64,000 nt of DNA. Source: Natrarchaeobius chitinivorans (GTDB lineage: Archaea; Halobacteriota; Halobacteria; Halobacteriales; Natrialbaceae). The notes under the pieces are model-generated. The model did no database searches. It was given only the letters and a program-made list of their open reading frames with translations, and had not been told where the DNA came from. A program made the position numbers and the translations under genes. This document shows, piece by piece, positions 9,743 to 17,731 of the stretch (the stretch's first letter is position 1; the number at the start of each line of letters is the position of its first letter). The stretch covers positions 186,001 to 250,000 of the forward strand of contig NZ_REGA01000003.1 in the NCBI RefSeq assembly GCF_003841505.1, in the 5' to 3' direction.

Positions 9743-9775
9743 CTACGGCTCCGTTCGCGATCGCCCGTAGCCGTC
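9743..9775 (-). other. Probable frameshift site in the secretion ATPase gene
   Basis: Homologous-looking sequence passes from one reading frame (AAAKRRDLVDG) to another (LRAIANGAVDG) within this interval. Loss of one base, or gain of two, around GTCGACGG (minus strand) would explain it. No start codon exists in the downstream frame between here and 9602, so independent translation of the complete C-terminal part is unlikely. Confidence 0.65.
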
Positions 9776-10456
9776 GACGAGGTCGCGTCGTTTCGCCGCC
9801 GCCAGCGAGAGATCGACGGTGTCGAGGGCGTACAGCGGGACGCTGTCGGGCCTGTCGTACAGTCGCACGACGCTTCCCGTCTCGAGTTCCGTCACGTCCG
9901 TAAGCGTCGCCTCGTCGGGAACCTCTCGGTCCAGATAGTAGTACGCGATCCGTAGTCCGACGGTCGACTGGAACACGTCCTCGGAATTCGATATCTGTCT
10001 GCCAATCCGCGTTAACCCGGACTCCAGACCGACGTCAGCGATCGGTCCGACGCGACGAGTCAGTTCGGTCGCGACGGAAAGCGGATCCTCGTGGGCAGCG
10101 GCCGCGAGTCGTTCGTCGCGGTCCCCGAGGAGTTCGACGAACCGACCGGCGGCCGACAAAAGCGCCACCGCACGGTCGTCGTACCGATACTCGAGGCCGT
10201 GGGTTCGAACGGTGATCGCGTCGACGTCGCGTTCCGTGAGCAACTGGACGACGGTCCGCCGACAGCGACTCGACCCGGCGATATCGCCGTCGTCGTCGCA
10301 ATCGGTCGCCTCGAGAACCAGACTGTCGCCCTCGAACGTCGGACGACAGGAACAGCGGTCATCGGATCCCAACTCGAGGAGATCGACGTCGAACACGTCC
10401 TCGAGGCCGAACTCGCCGACGATCGAACGCAGCGATGGGGTGCCGTCCGGAGACAT
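9743..10456 (-). CDS. GspE/PilB-type secretion ATPase, N-terminal part
   Basis: 237 residues from the ATG at 10456. It begins MSPDGTPSLRSIVGEFGLED and contains a cysteine cluster (CSCRPTFEG, then C-D...SRCRR at about residues 32-70) that could bind a metal, followed by the N-terminal domain typical of haloarchaeal secretion ATPases (GLTRIGRQISNSEDVFQ, YYLDREVPDEA, VPLYALDTVDLSLAAAKRR). It stops at 9743-9745 after a short unconserved tail (DGYGRSRTEP), just where the neighbouring frame takes over with LRAIANGAVDG. The two pieces together have the length and order of one full ATPase of about 655 residues. It lies about 25 bases behind a TATA box. Confidence 0.75.
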   Translation of the reverse strand: MSPDGTPSLRSIVGEFGLEDVFDVDLLELGSDDRCSCRPTFEGDSLVLEATDCDDDGDIAGSSRCRRTVVQLLTERDVDAITVRTHGLEYRYDDRAVALLSAAGRFVELLGDRDERLAAAAHEDPLSVATELTRRVGPIADVGLESGLTRIGRQISNSEDVFQSTVGLRIAYYYLDREVPDEATLTDVTELETGSVVRLYDRPDSVPLYALDTVDLSLAAAKRRDLVDGYGRSRTEP

Positions 10457-10474
10457 AGGAGTCGTACCTGCCCG

Positions 10475-10487
10475 TTCGTATATAAAC
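10475..10487 (-). promoter_or_regulatory. TATA-box promoter of the pilus/secretion cluster
   Basis: Minus strand GTTTATATACGAA, about 25 bases upstream of the ATG at 10456, consistent with a leaderless transcript. Same 13-mer as at 6705-6717. Confidence 0.7.
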
Positions 10488-10662
10488 CCGAACCCGGATC
10501 GCGAACCATCCGGTCGCCTTCTTCGACGGGGCCAGGGAGACGCCGACGTTGACCGGGACTGCCTCGTCGGTGAGGCGCTCTCGGACGAGTTCGTCGATGC
10601 AGAACGCCTTGCACCGATTTTACATATGAGGGCTCGAACAGTACACGTGTCACTGATATAGA

Positions 10663-11367
10663 ATGCCAGTTTACGACCGATCTCCATCGGACGAACTACA
10701 CGAGATCGATCGGTGGGAGGACGGATTCGGTTGGTTCGCCCATCCCGACGAGACGGGGCGACGAGCCAGCCACGCGGTTCGTGCCGACGACGGCGTCTGG
10801 GTGATCGATCCGGTAGACGCCCCGGGACTCGACGAACGCCTGGCGGACCTCGGCCCCGTCGTCGGCGTCGCGGTGCTCTGTAGTCACCACGCAAGGGATG
10901 CTGGAGCCGTTGCGAGCCGCCACGACGTTCCCGTCTTCGTCCCTCGCTGGATGGACCGCGTCGAAGAGCGCACCGGTGCGCCCGTCGAGCGGTTCGAAAC
11001 CACGCTCGGCGACTCCGGATTTCGAATTATGCGATTCGAACCGCTCTCGATGTGGCAGGAGGCGGTCGCCTACCGCGAGGACGACGGCACGCTGATCGTC
11101 CCGGACCTGCTCGGTACCGGGCCCGGATACACGGCGGGCGACGAGCGAGTGGGCATCGTTCTCTCCCACCGGCTGTTTCCGCCGCGGGACGCCCTCGGCG
11201 ACCTCGAGCCCGAGCGGATCCTCTTCGGTCACGGCGAAGGGATCCTCGAGGATGCGGACGAGGCGTTGCGGGACGCGCTCGCCGGCTCGCGGCGGCGGTT
11301 TCCGCGCGCGCTGGCGACCCAACTCGGCACGAACCTCCGGCTACTCCTCGCCGCGACGGGCGACTGA
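10663..11367 (+). CDS. Metallo-beta-lactamase-fold protein, degenerate
   Basis: 234 residues. The order of segments follows the metallo-beta-lactamase fold: a [18 protein letters not shown] strand-loop, [11 protein letters not shown] (residues 72-82) in the place of HxHxDH, a late [17 protein letters not shown] and FGHGEGI near residue 190. The usual metal ligands are only partly present, so catalytic activity is doubtful. The gene starts about ten bases after a GATATAG box and is divergent from the pilus cluster, with leuB downstream on the same strand. Role unknown. Confidence 0.7.
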   Translation: MPVYDRSPSDELHEIDRWEDGFGWFAHPDETGRRASHAVRADDGVWVIDPVDAPGLDERLADLGPVVGVAVLCSHHARDAGAVASRHDVPVFVPRWMDRVEERTGAPVERFETTLGDSGFRIMRFEPLSMWQEAVAYREDDGTLIVPDLLGTGPGYTAGDERVGIVLSHRLFPPRDALGDLEPERILFGHGEGILEDADEALRDALAGSRRRFPRALATQLGTNLRLLLAATGD

Positions 11368-11465
11368 TACGGGGTACTGTCCGGGCGAGCGCCTCCTTCC
11401 CCCGAGGCGCCGTTCGCGCTCGAGACATCGATACCCTCTTTTCGGCGTGTCGCAGACGTTCGGGC

Positions 11466-12446
11466 ATGACAGACGAAATCACCGTCATTCCCGGCGACGG
11501 CATCGGACAGGAAGTGATACCCGCCGCAGTAGAGGTTCTCGACTCGCTCGAGATCGATTTCGAGTTTCACGAGGCCGACGCGGGCGACCACGTCGAAGCG
11601 GAAACCGGCGAGGCGCTTCCCGAGGAGACGTACGAACTGGCGGCGTCGACGGACGCGACGCTGTTCGGTGCGGCCGGCGAGACTGCAGCGGACGTCATCC
11701 TGCCACTTCGGACGGCCGTCGACTCGTTCGTCAACGTCCGACCCGCCAAGGCGTACCCGGGCGTCGACGCGCTTCGACCCGAGACCGACCTGGTCTTTCT
11801 CCGCGAGAACACCGAGGGCGTCTACTCCGGCCACGAGGATCGGTTGAGCGACGATCTCTCGACGCTGACCCGCGTCGTCACGTCCTCGGCCTCCGAGCAA
11901 CTCGCCGAGTTCGCCTGCGAGTTCGTCGACGAGGGCAACTACGACGGCTTCCACGTCGCTCACAAGGCGAACGTGATGCGCGAGACCGACGGCCGGTTTC
12001 GTGATACGGTCGTCTCGGTCGCCGACGAACGCGGCGTCGAGACCGAGGAGGTGCTGATGGACGCCTTCGCGACCCACGTCTGTCTCGATCCCACCCAGTT
12101 CGACGTCGTCGTCTGCCCGAACCTCGCGGGCGACGTCCTCTCGGATCTGGCAGCCGGACTCGTCGGCGGCCTCGGAATGCTCCCCAGCGCCAACATCGGC
12201 CCCGATCGCGGGCTGTTCGAACCCGTCCACGGGTCGGCCCCCGACATCGCCGGCGAGGGCGTCGCCAACCCCGCGGCGACGATCGTCTCCGCCGCGATGA
12301 TGCTCGAGTACCTCGGCCACGACGAGGAAGGCCTTCGCGTGCGCGACGCCGTCGAAGGCGTTCTCGAGGACGGGCCGCGGACGCCGGACCTCGGCGGCGA
12401 CGCCTCGACCGAGGACGTGACGAACGCTATCGTCGACCGTCTGTAA
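11466..12446 (+). CDS. leuB: 3-isopropylmalate dehydrogenase
   Basis: 326 residues, normal length. Oxidises and decarboxylates 3-isopropylmalate with NAD+, the third dedicated step of leucine synthesis. Visible motifs are the N-terminal [10 protein letters not shown] (8-17), the substrate arginines in [19 protein letters not shown] (81-99), RENTEGVY (113-120), and a C-terminal cofactor region with [17 protein letters not shown]. The haloarchaeal LeuB sequence pattern fits better than isocitrate dehydrogenase, but substrate cannot be proven from sequence. ATG at 11466 is chosen because conserved sequence begins there. No other leu or ilv synthase genes lie next to it. Confidence 0.88.
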   Translation: MTDEITVIPGDGIGQEVIPAAVEVLDSLEIDFEFHEADAGDHVEAETGEALPEETYELAASTDATLFGAAGETAADVILPLRTAVDSFVNVRPAKAYPGVDALRPETDLVFLRENTEGVYSGHEDRLSDDLSTLTRVVTSSASEQLAEFACEFVDEGNYDGFHVAHKANVMRETDGRFRDTVVSVADERGVETEEVLMDAFATHVCLDPTQFDVVVCPNLAGDVLSDLAAGLVGGLGMLPSANIGPDRGLFEPVHGSAPDIAGEGVANPAATIVSAAMMLEYLGHDEEGLRVRDAVEGVLEDGPRTPDLGGDASTEDVTNAIVDRL

Positions 12447-12553
12447 CACGACTTCACGGTGATCGTCGCCCTCGATCGGTGTTCTCGACTCCGTTTTCCG
12501 ACCTCGAGAACGATAGATCTCCTTTATCACGCTCCACTGTTCACAGGAAGCTA

Positions 12554-13444
12554 ATGCGATGGTATCCGCTCGCGCGAGAGGAAGCCAGGGCCCTCCTTCG
12601 GTCGAAAGGCGTCTGGCTGCTCGCGCTCGCTCTCCTGCTGTGGACGTATCGCCCCTCCTACACCGTCTGGAACGAACTCGGCCCGGACATGACGATCGGA
12701 TTCCTCCAGTTCGCCGGCGGAATCGTGGTCCCGATCGCCGCAGTGATCCTCGGTTACCGCGCGATCGCCGGCGAGCGGGCGTCGGGAAGCCTGAAGCTCC
12801 TCCTCGGATTGCCGCTGACTCGAGGCGAGATCCTCGCCGGAAAGGTCGTTGGCCGACTCGCGGGGATCGCGATTCCGATGGTTCTCGCGCTCGGGATCGT
12901 CACCGCCGCCGGGGTAGTCCAGTACGGCCTGTTCTCGCCGCGTCGGTATCTGGCGGTCTTCGCGGTGACGGTGCTCTATCTCCTCGCGCTCGTCTCGATC
13001 GTGATCTCGGTTTCGGCGATCGTCCGTCGAACGACGACGGCGGCGGCGATGCTGTTTATCGGATTCATACTGCTCCTCGATATCGGCTGGCAGATGTTCG
13101 TGCCGGGGATCTACTCCCGGCTCGCGGGCGTCCCGGTCAACCCGTACGATCCGCCGGCAGAGGGCGGGTTGTTTCTCATGGATCGACTCTCCCCGACCGG
13201 CGCGTACAACGTCGCGACGAACGGCATCCTCGACGCCGGAAACTCCGCCTGGCACCACCCGAGCGCAATTTGGGCCCTGCAACCCAGCCACAGTTCCAAC
13301 GCCCTCGCAGTCGGGGAGGCGTTCGACCCCGGGACTGCCCCGCTTTACCTCCACGAGGCGGGCGGCGTCGTGATCCTCGTCGCGTGGATCGTGGTCCCGC
13401 TGTCGATCGCCTACCTCCGCTTCGACGAGGGTGATCTCGCGTGA
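12554..13444 (+). CDS. ABC-2 type transporter permease
   Basis: 296 residues with about six membrane helices (for example VWLLALALLLW, FLQFAGGIVVPIAAVILGYRAI, YLAVFAVTVLYLLALVSIVISVSAIV, and a C-terminal VVILVAWIVVPLSIAYL). The motif GYRAIAGERASGSLKLLLGLPLTRGEILAGKVVGR (about residues 70-105) is characteristic of ABC-2 exporters that pair with Nod/Nos-type ATPases. The ATG at 12554 follows AAGCTA. Its stop overlaps the GTG of the ATPase gene (GTGA), giving translational coupling. Substrate unknown. Confidence 0.88.
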   Translation: MRWYPLAREEARALLRSKGVWLLALALLLWTYRPSYTVWNELGPDMTIGFLQFAGGIVVPIAAVILGYRAIAGERASGSLKLLLGLPLTRGEILAGKVVGRLAGIAIPMVLALGIVTAAGVVQYGLFSPRRYLAVFAVTVLYLLALVSIVISVSAIVRRTTTAAAMLFIGFILLLDIGWQMFVPGIYSRLAGVPVNPYDPPAEGGLFLMDRLSPTGAYNVATNGILDAGNSAWHHPSAIWALQPSHSSNALAVGEAFDPGTAPLYLHEAGGVVILVAWIVVPLSIAYLRFDEGDLA

Positions 13445-14610
13445 GTCCCGCAAACGGTGGGGACGACGGGATCGAGCGAACGAAAAACGGCGGTACGCCC
13501 GACCGGACGAAAAACGGCGGTGCGTCCGACCGGACGGGCAACGACGGAACGCTCGAGCACGCGAGCGACGAACTGGTCGTCGAAACTGAAGGTCTGACGA
13601 AGCGCTACGGCCCCGACGCGGCCGTCGAGGACCTCTCGCTGTCCGTCGAATCGGGCGAGATCTACGGCTTCCTCGGCCCCAACGGCGCCGGCAAGTCGAC
13701 GACGATCAACCTCCTGATGGATTACGTCAGACCGACCGAGGGTTCGATCCGCGTCCTCGGACTGGATCCCCGCGCCGACGTCGTCGACGTCCACCAGCGC
13801 GTCGGCATTCTCCCCGATGGCTTCAGCGTCTACGAGAACCGGACCGCCCGCGACCACCTGCGACTCGTGATCGACACTAAAGGGACCGACGACCACCCCG
13901 AAGCGCTGCTCGAGCGGGTCGGTCTCGCCGAAGCGATCGACGACGACGCCGGAAGCTACTCCCGGGGGATGCGCCAACGGCTTGCGCTCGCGATGGCGCT
14001 CGTGGGCGAACCCGACCTGCTGATTCTTGACGAACCGTTCTCCGGGCTCGATCCACACGGCGTCCGCACGGTCCGCGAGATCGCCCACGAGGAAAACGAG
14101 CGCGGCGCGACCATCTTCTTCTCGAGTCACGTCCTCGGCCAGGTCGAACTCGTCTGCGATCGGATGGGAATTCTCCACGAGGGCGAACTCGTCGCGGAGG
14201 GAACTCTCGAGGAGTTACGCGCGGAGGCGCCGGTGACGACGGAACTCGAACTCGTCGTCGACGGTGATCCCGAGCGCGCCCGTCGGGCGGCGAGCGGCGT
14301 CTCGGGCGTCGTCGATGCATCGGTCGCGATGGCCGGAGCCCCCTCGAGCGACGAGTCGTCTTCTGTGGAGGCCGGCCCACCGTCGGCCGACGTCGACGGC
14401 GAACCGACACCTTCGGCCACGACGGCGACTGCGCCAGCCGCCGACACGGTCGTCGTTCGACTCGAGTCGACAGACCGCCGCGAGGACGTGATCGCGGCCG
14501 TCGAGGAGGCGGGCGTAGCGATTCGACGAGCGGATCTCGAGGAGCCCTCCGTCGAGTCGATCTTCGTCGCACAGACGGAGGAGGCGGCAGACGGAGGTGA
14601 GTTGCGATGA
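13441..14610 (+). CDS. ABC transporter ATP-binding protein
   Basis: 389 residues. Walker A GPNGAGKST (about 79-87), Q-loop region, signature YSRGMRQR (about 173-180), Walker B LLILDEPFSGLDPHG (about 194-208) and H-loop SSHVLG are all intact. It energises the permease encoded immediately upstream (4-base overlap) and is followed, again by 4-base overlap, by a lipoprotein. The first 45 residues are a low-complexity leader with an internal repeat (TKNGGTPDR / TKNGGASDR), absent from usual ABC ATPases. The C-terminal 140 residues contain a disordered Ser/Thr/Ala-rich linker and a small final domain (VVVRLESTDRREDVIAAVEEAG). Export of an unknown substrate is the most likely role. Confidence 0.92.
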   Translation: MSPANGGDDGIERTKNGGTPDRTKNGGASDRTGNDGTLEHASDELVVETEGLTKRYGPDAAVEDLSLSVESGEIYGFLGPNGAGKSTTINLLMDYVRPTEGSIRVLGLDPRADVVDVHQRVGILPDGFSVYENRTARDHLRLVIDTKGTDDHPEALLERVGLAEAIDDDAGSYSRGMRQRLALAMALVGEPDLLILDEPFSGLDPHGVRTVREIAHEENERGATIFFSSHVLGQVELVCDRMGILHEGELVAEGTLEELRAEAPVTTELELVVDGDPERARRAASGVSGVVDASVAMAGAPSSDESSSVEAGPPSADVDGEPTPSATTATAPAADTVVVRLESTDRREDVIAAVEEAGVAIRRADLEEPSVESIFVAQTEEAADGGELR

Positions 14611-15542
14611 CGGCCGGTCACGACGGACGGAATGACGAACCCGATGTGACCGCCGAAGGGAAAGCCAGCGTGGACCGCGTCGGCGGTCGGAAGCGACGGT
14701 CGACGCTCCGTCGGCGAACGCTTCTCGGTACCGTCGCCGCGTCGACCGCGACGCTCGCCGGTTGCATGGCCGATACGGAGTACACCGTCGTCGACGCCTC
14801 GAGCGACCCCGTCGACGACGCGCCGATCTCGTTCGACCTCGAGGTCGTCGATCCGGCGATCCGCGTCGACTCCCCCGGCGTGATCGAACTCACCGTCGAA
14901 AACGTCGACGACGGGCCGATCGAACTGGTCAGCATGGGGATTCGCCCCTTCGGCACCCTCGAGTTGCGCGCGGAGCCGGAGGACCACCCGGGAGAGACGT
15001 GGATCAACCTCTGGAGCGACGAGTACGAAGAGAGCCCACACGTGGACGTGCGGCCGAACGGCATGCGCGTCGACGGCGAGGAGCTGGTGATGACGCTCTT
15101 CCCCGACGAGCTGATCTCGGTCCCCTACGAAATCCCCGGGGAGGAGGTCGTGCGGGACGCCACGTACGAACTCTCGGGTCGGCTGGGCGACGATCACGTC
15201 CTCAGATATCGCCGTCCGGACGACGAGAACGACAACGGGACGACCGAAGACGGCGATCCAGCCACAGAGGACGAGCAAAACGGCGGCGAAACCGGCAACG
15301 GCGAGAATAACGAAGACGAGGATGTTGGGAGTGGCGAAGACGAGGATGTCGGGAGTGACGAAGACGAGGATGTCGGGAGTGACGAAGACGAGGATGTTGG
15401 GAGTGGCGAAGACGAGGGTGATGAGAGTGGAGACGGCGCAAGTAACGAGGCGGAAGACGACGGAAGCAGACTGGATGGGACCGGCCTCACCCCGGCGACC
15501 GAGATCGAAATCGTAGCGGAGAGCTGGGTCCCGTTTCGTTGA
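14607..15542 (+). CDS. Tat-exported lipoprotein with acidic tandem-repeat tail
   Basis: 311 residues starting in an ATGA overlap with the ABC ATPase gene. A long polar leader precedes a twin-arginine signal (STLRRRTLLGTVAASTATLAGC), with the lipobox LAGC placing the lipidated cysteine at about residue 53. The middle is a beta-rich domain (VIELTVENVDDGPIEL). Between about residues 235 and 275 there are repeats of DEDVGS followed by D/G-E, encoded by five 24-base units. The C-terminus returns to an ordered strand (TPATEIEIVAESWVPF). Being in the ABC operon it may be the extracellular partner of the exporter; function unknown. Confidence 0.8.
   Translation: MTAGHDGRNDEPDVTAEGKASVDRVGGRKRRSTLRRRTLLGTVAASTATLAGCMADTEYTVVDASSDPVDDAPISFDLEVVDPAIRVDSPGVIELTVENVDDGPIELVSMGIRPFGTLELRAEPEDHPGETWINLWSDEYEESPHVDVRPNGMRVDGEELVMTLFPDELISVPYEIPGEEVVRDATYELSGRLGDDHVLRYRRPDDENDNGTTEDGDPATEDEQNGGETGNGENNEDEDVGSGEDEDVGSDEDEDVGSDEDEDVGSGEDEGDESGDGASNEAEDDGSRLDGTGLTPATEIEIVAESWVPFR
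15312..15431 (+). repeat. Five 24-base tandem repeats inside the lipoprotein gene
   Basis: Units of GAAGACGAGGATGTTGGGAG plus TGGC or TGAC begin at 15312, 15336, 15360, 15384 and 15408; the last is degenerate. Units 1 and 4 match each other, as do units 2 and 3. They encode the repeating EDEDVGS(G/D) tail. Slippage at this site would change the tail length in frame. Confidence 0.95.
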
Positions 15543-15576
15543 CCCGGTGGGCCGGATCCGCCCCGCCGCCAGTCGA

Positions 15577-16788
15577 TTAGACCAACACGTCGACCTCGTA
15601 CCCGGCCTCCCGGAGATCCGTGAGAAACGCGTCGACGTGATCCGGGCCGCGCATCTCGAGGTCGATCTCGACTTCGGTGTCGCTCATCTCGACGTCTCGG
15701 GAGGTCCGATCGTGGTGGATCGCGTAGATGTTCGCCCGATGGGCGGTAAAGATGTCGAGCAGTTGCTCGAGCGCTCCGGGCTGGTCGGCGAGGACGGTTC
15801 GAATCCGCAGGTACCGTCCGGTCTCGACGAGACCCCGGACGATGACGTTCGTGAGCGTGTTGAGGTCGATGTTCCCGCCCGAGAGAACGGGAACGATCGT
15901 CTCGTTTTCGTCGAACTGAAATTTCTCGAAGAGGAGCGCGGCGAGGGTCACCGCGGCCGCCCCCTCGACGACCACCTTCGATCGCTCGAGGAGGTAGACC
16001 ATCGCGACGGCGATCTCTGGATCCGAGACGGTGACGACCTCGTCGACGTGCTCGCGGATGTGCTCGAACGTCCGTTCCCCGATGGTTCGCGTGGCGATTC
16101 CGTCGGCGATCGTGTCGACCCCATCGAGCGAGACGCGTTCCCCCTTTTCGAGCGAACTGGCGGCGCTCGAGGCACCTTCCGCCTGGACGCCGATCACGCG
16201 CGCGTCGGGTTTTTGCTCGTTGATCGCGGTGGCGATCCCGCTTATCAGCCCGCCGCCGCCGATCGGAACGACGACGGTATCGACGTCGGGGCAGTCTTCG
16301 ACGATCTCGAGGCCGATCGTTCCCTGGCCGGCCATGACCATCTCGTCGTCGAACGCGTGGACGTAGGTTCGCGCCTCCTGGCGTTCGATCTCGTGGGCCC
16401 GCTCGGTGGCTTCGTCGTAGTCGGTGCCGTCGAGAACGACCTCCGCACCGTAGTTTCGAGTCGCCTTGACTTTCGATATCGGGGCGTGTTCGGGCATGAC
16501 GATCTTCGAATCGACGCCGACTCGCGTCGCGGCGAGTGCAACCCCCTGTGCGTGGTTGCCCGCACTCGCGGTCACGACGCCTGCGCTTTTCTGTTTCGGC
16601 GTCAGCGTCGCGATCCGGTTCGTCGCACCGCGGATCTTGAACGCGCCGGTCCGCTGAAACGTCTCCAGTTTGAGAAACACCTCGGCTCCGGTCATCGACG
16701 AGTAGGTGTGAGAGTACTCCAGCGGCGTGTGTCTGGAGGTTTCGCTAACCCGGTCGCGGGCGTCGAGAACGTCCGAGAGTTCGAGCAT
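15577..16788 (-). CDS. ilvA: Threonine ammonia-lyase (threonine dehydratase)
   Basis: 403 residues. PLP-dependent deamination of threonine to 2-oxobutanoate, the entry to isoleucine synthesis, or catabolic use. The PLP lysine is in FQRTGAFKIRGA (K51), followed by ASAGNHAQG (75-82) and a glycine-rich phosphate loop GGGGLISG at about residue 185. The last 80 residues form one ACT domain (DQPGALEQLLDIFTAHRANIY), as in the short catabolic/allosteric form rather than the two-ACT biosynthetic type. ATG at 16788 chosen because conserved sequence begins with ELSDVLDARDRV. No promoter-proximal partner gene. Confidence 0.92.
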   Translation of the reverse strand: MLELSDVLDARDRVSETSRHTPLEYSHTYSSMTGAEVFLKLETFQRTGAFKIRGATNRIATLTPKQKSAGVVTASAGNHAQGVALAATRVGVDSKIVMPEHAPISKVKATRNYGAEVVLDGTDYDEATERAHEIERQEARTYVHAFDDEMVMAGQGTIGLEIVEDCPDVDTVVVPIGGGGLISGIATAINEQKPDARVIGVQAEGASSAASSLEKGERVSLDGVDTIADGIATRTIGERTFEHIREHVDEVVTVSDPEIAVAMVYLLERSKVVVEGAAAVTLAALLFEKFQFDENETIVPVLSGGNIDLNTLTNVIVRGLVETGRYLRIRTVLADQPGALEQLLDIFTAHRANIYAIHHDRTSRDVEMSDTEVEIDLEMRGPDHVDAFLTDLREAGYEVDVLV

Positions 16789-17215
16789 ACCCCCGTGTAC
16801 TCGCCGCGGACGGTAATAGTGTCGGGCAGCGTAGCAGCTCTCGAGAACGCGTTTCAGACGGATCGCTGTACCGACTTGCCGGGGAAATCCCGTCCCATTC
16901 CTGCTCGCACGACACTGACGGGCACCGGACCGTATCGAAGCGCCACTGCTCGGGAGATGTGACGTGAAACCGTCGAACGGAACGGAGTACGGGCTTCGAC
17001 CGAATTCATCGAAGCCGTCGGCCGTCGTCCGTCCGACGGAACGAAGCGGGCTGTCGAACGCGGACAGCACCGGTGGGAATACAGGGATGCACGGCGTGTG
17101 ACGTGCGAGTGAAGAGGGGAACGCGGAGTATATAAACCCTGTCCCTCCAGAGTGAAAGTGTAATCGCAGTACATGGCGGCGATGATCTCCTCGTCAGACG
17201 ACTGGACGACGGTCG
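16789..17215. other. 427-base gap without a convincing gene
   Basis: A TATA-like GTATATAAAC lies near 17128-17138, but no good gene follows on either strand at the expected distance. A minus-strand frame opens with an ATGA overlap at the gamma-glutamylcyclotransferase stop (MTTVVQSSDEEIIAAMYCDY), then becomes arginine-rich and unlike haloarchaeal protein. No repeat or RNA gene recognised. Confidence 0.4.
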
Positions 17216-17620
17216 TCATTCGTGAGGGCGTACCACGGCGTTCGAACGCTCGAGGCCGCGCCGGACGCGGTCCCGAAACGGTTCCGCGTCCGGCCACTCG
17301 ACGGGACTGGCGACGCCGAGTCGATCCGGTCGACCGACGTACACGTGCCCCGACTCGTCGCGGTCGACTACCGGAACCGAGACGCGGACGTACAGCCCAT
17401 CGTCGACGCCCTCGTACCGGTCGAGGCGTTCGAGACCCGCCTCGTCGACGACGAGCAGTCGACCGTCGACGCCTCCGCCCGGAGCGAGCGTCGGGTATTG
17501 GCCCTCGACGCGCTGGAGTCCCTCGAGCGTCGCCGTTCCATCGAATTCGTACCGGTCGTCACCGAGTACCGTATCCGCCCGTTCGGGTTCGGTCAGCGTT
17601 CCGTAGACGAAGACGTACAC
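17216..17620 (-). CDS. Gamma-glutamylcyclotransferase-like (AIG2/GGCT family) protein
   Basis: 134 residues from a GTG at 17620. The N-terminal VFVYGTLTEPERAD contains the family's YGTL substrate-binding loop; GGGVDGRLLVVDEAGLERLDRYEGVDDGLY carries the conserved acidic residues following the V.G.L strand and the D-x-Y-EG loop. Members cleave gamma-glutamyl amides or the isopeptide of gamma-glutamylamines; the substrate here is not known. Haloarchaea use gamma-glutamylcysteine as a thiol, so a role in its turnover is possible but speculative. Confidence 0.85.
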   Translation of the reverse strand: MYVFVYGTLTEPERADTVLGDDRYEFDGTATLEGLQRVEGQYPTLAPGGGVDGRLLVVDEAGLERLDRYEGVDDGLYVRVSVPVVDRDESGHVYVGRPDRLGVASPVEWPDAEPFRDRVRRGLERSNAVVRPHE

Positions 17621-17702
17621 AGGTTCGTATTCGAGCCGACGTCACTTTCCGATTGCGCCGAGTTCGACGGCGACCGTTCGTTCACGCAGAATTACACAAA
17701 GC

Positions 17703-17712
17703 ACTTATATGA
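17703..17712 (+). promoter_or_regulatory. TATA box of the PGF-CTERM protein gene
   Basis: ACTTATATGA centred about 24 bases ahead of the ATG at 17732, the spacing of a haloarchaeal leaderless promoter. Confidence 0.5.
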
Positions 17713-17731
17713 TTGGTCGAGATCAGCCGTC

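Noticed and set aside
11229-12530. Minus-strand frame opposite leuB
   Set aside because: Antisense to leuB and full of Arg/Val/Asp without motifs.
15194-15490. Minus-strand serine/proline-rich frame opposite the lipoprotein repeats
   Set aside because: Purely the reverse translation of the acidic tandem repeat.
16854-17219. Minus-strand frame with an ATGA overlap at the gamma-glutamylcyclotransferase stop (begins MTTVVQSSDEEIIAAMYC)
   Set aside because: Only the first 30 residues look protein-like; the rest is basic and serine/arginine-rich, against haloarchaeal composition, and no family fits.
17173-17712. Plus-strand 179-codon frame behind a TATA-like box
   Set aside because: Arginine-rich and antisense to the gamma-glutamylcyclotransferase gene.
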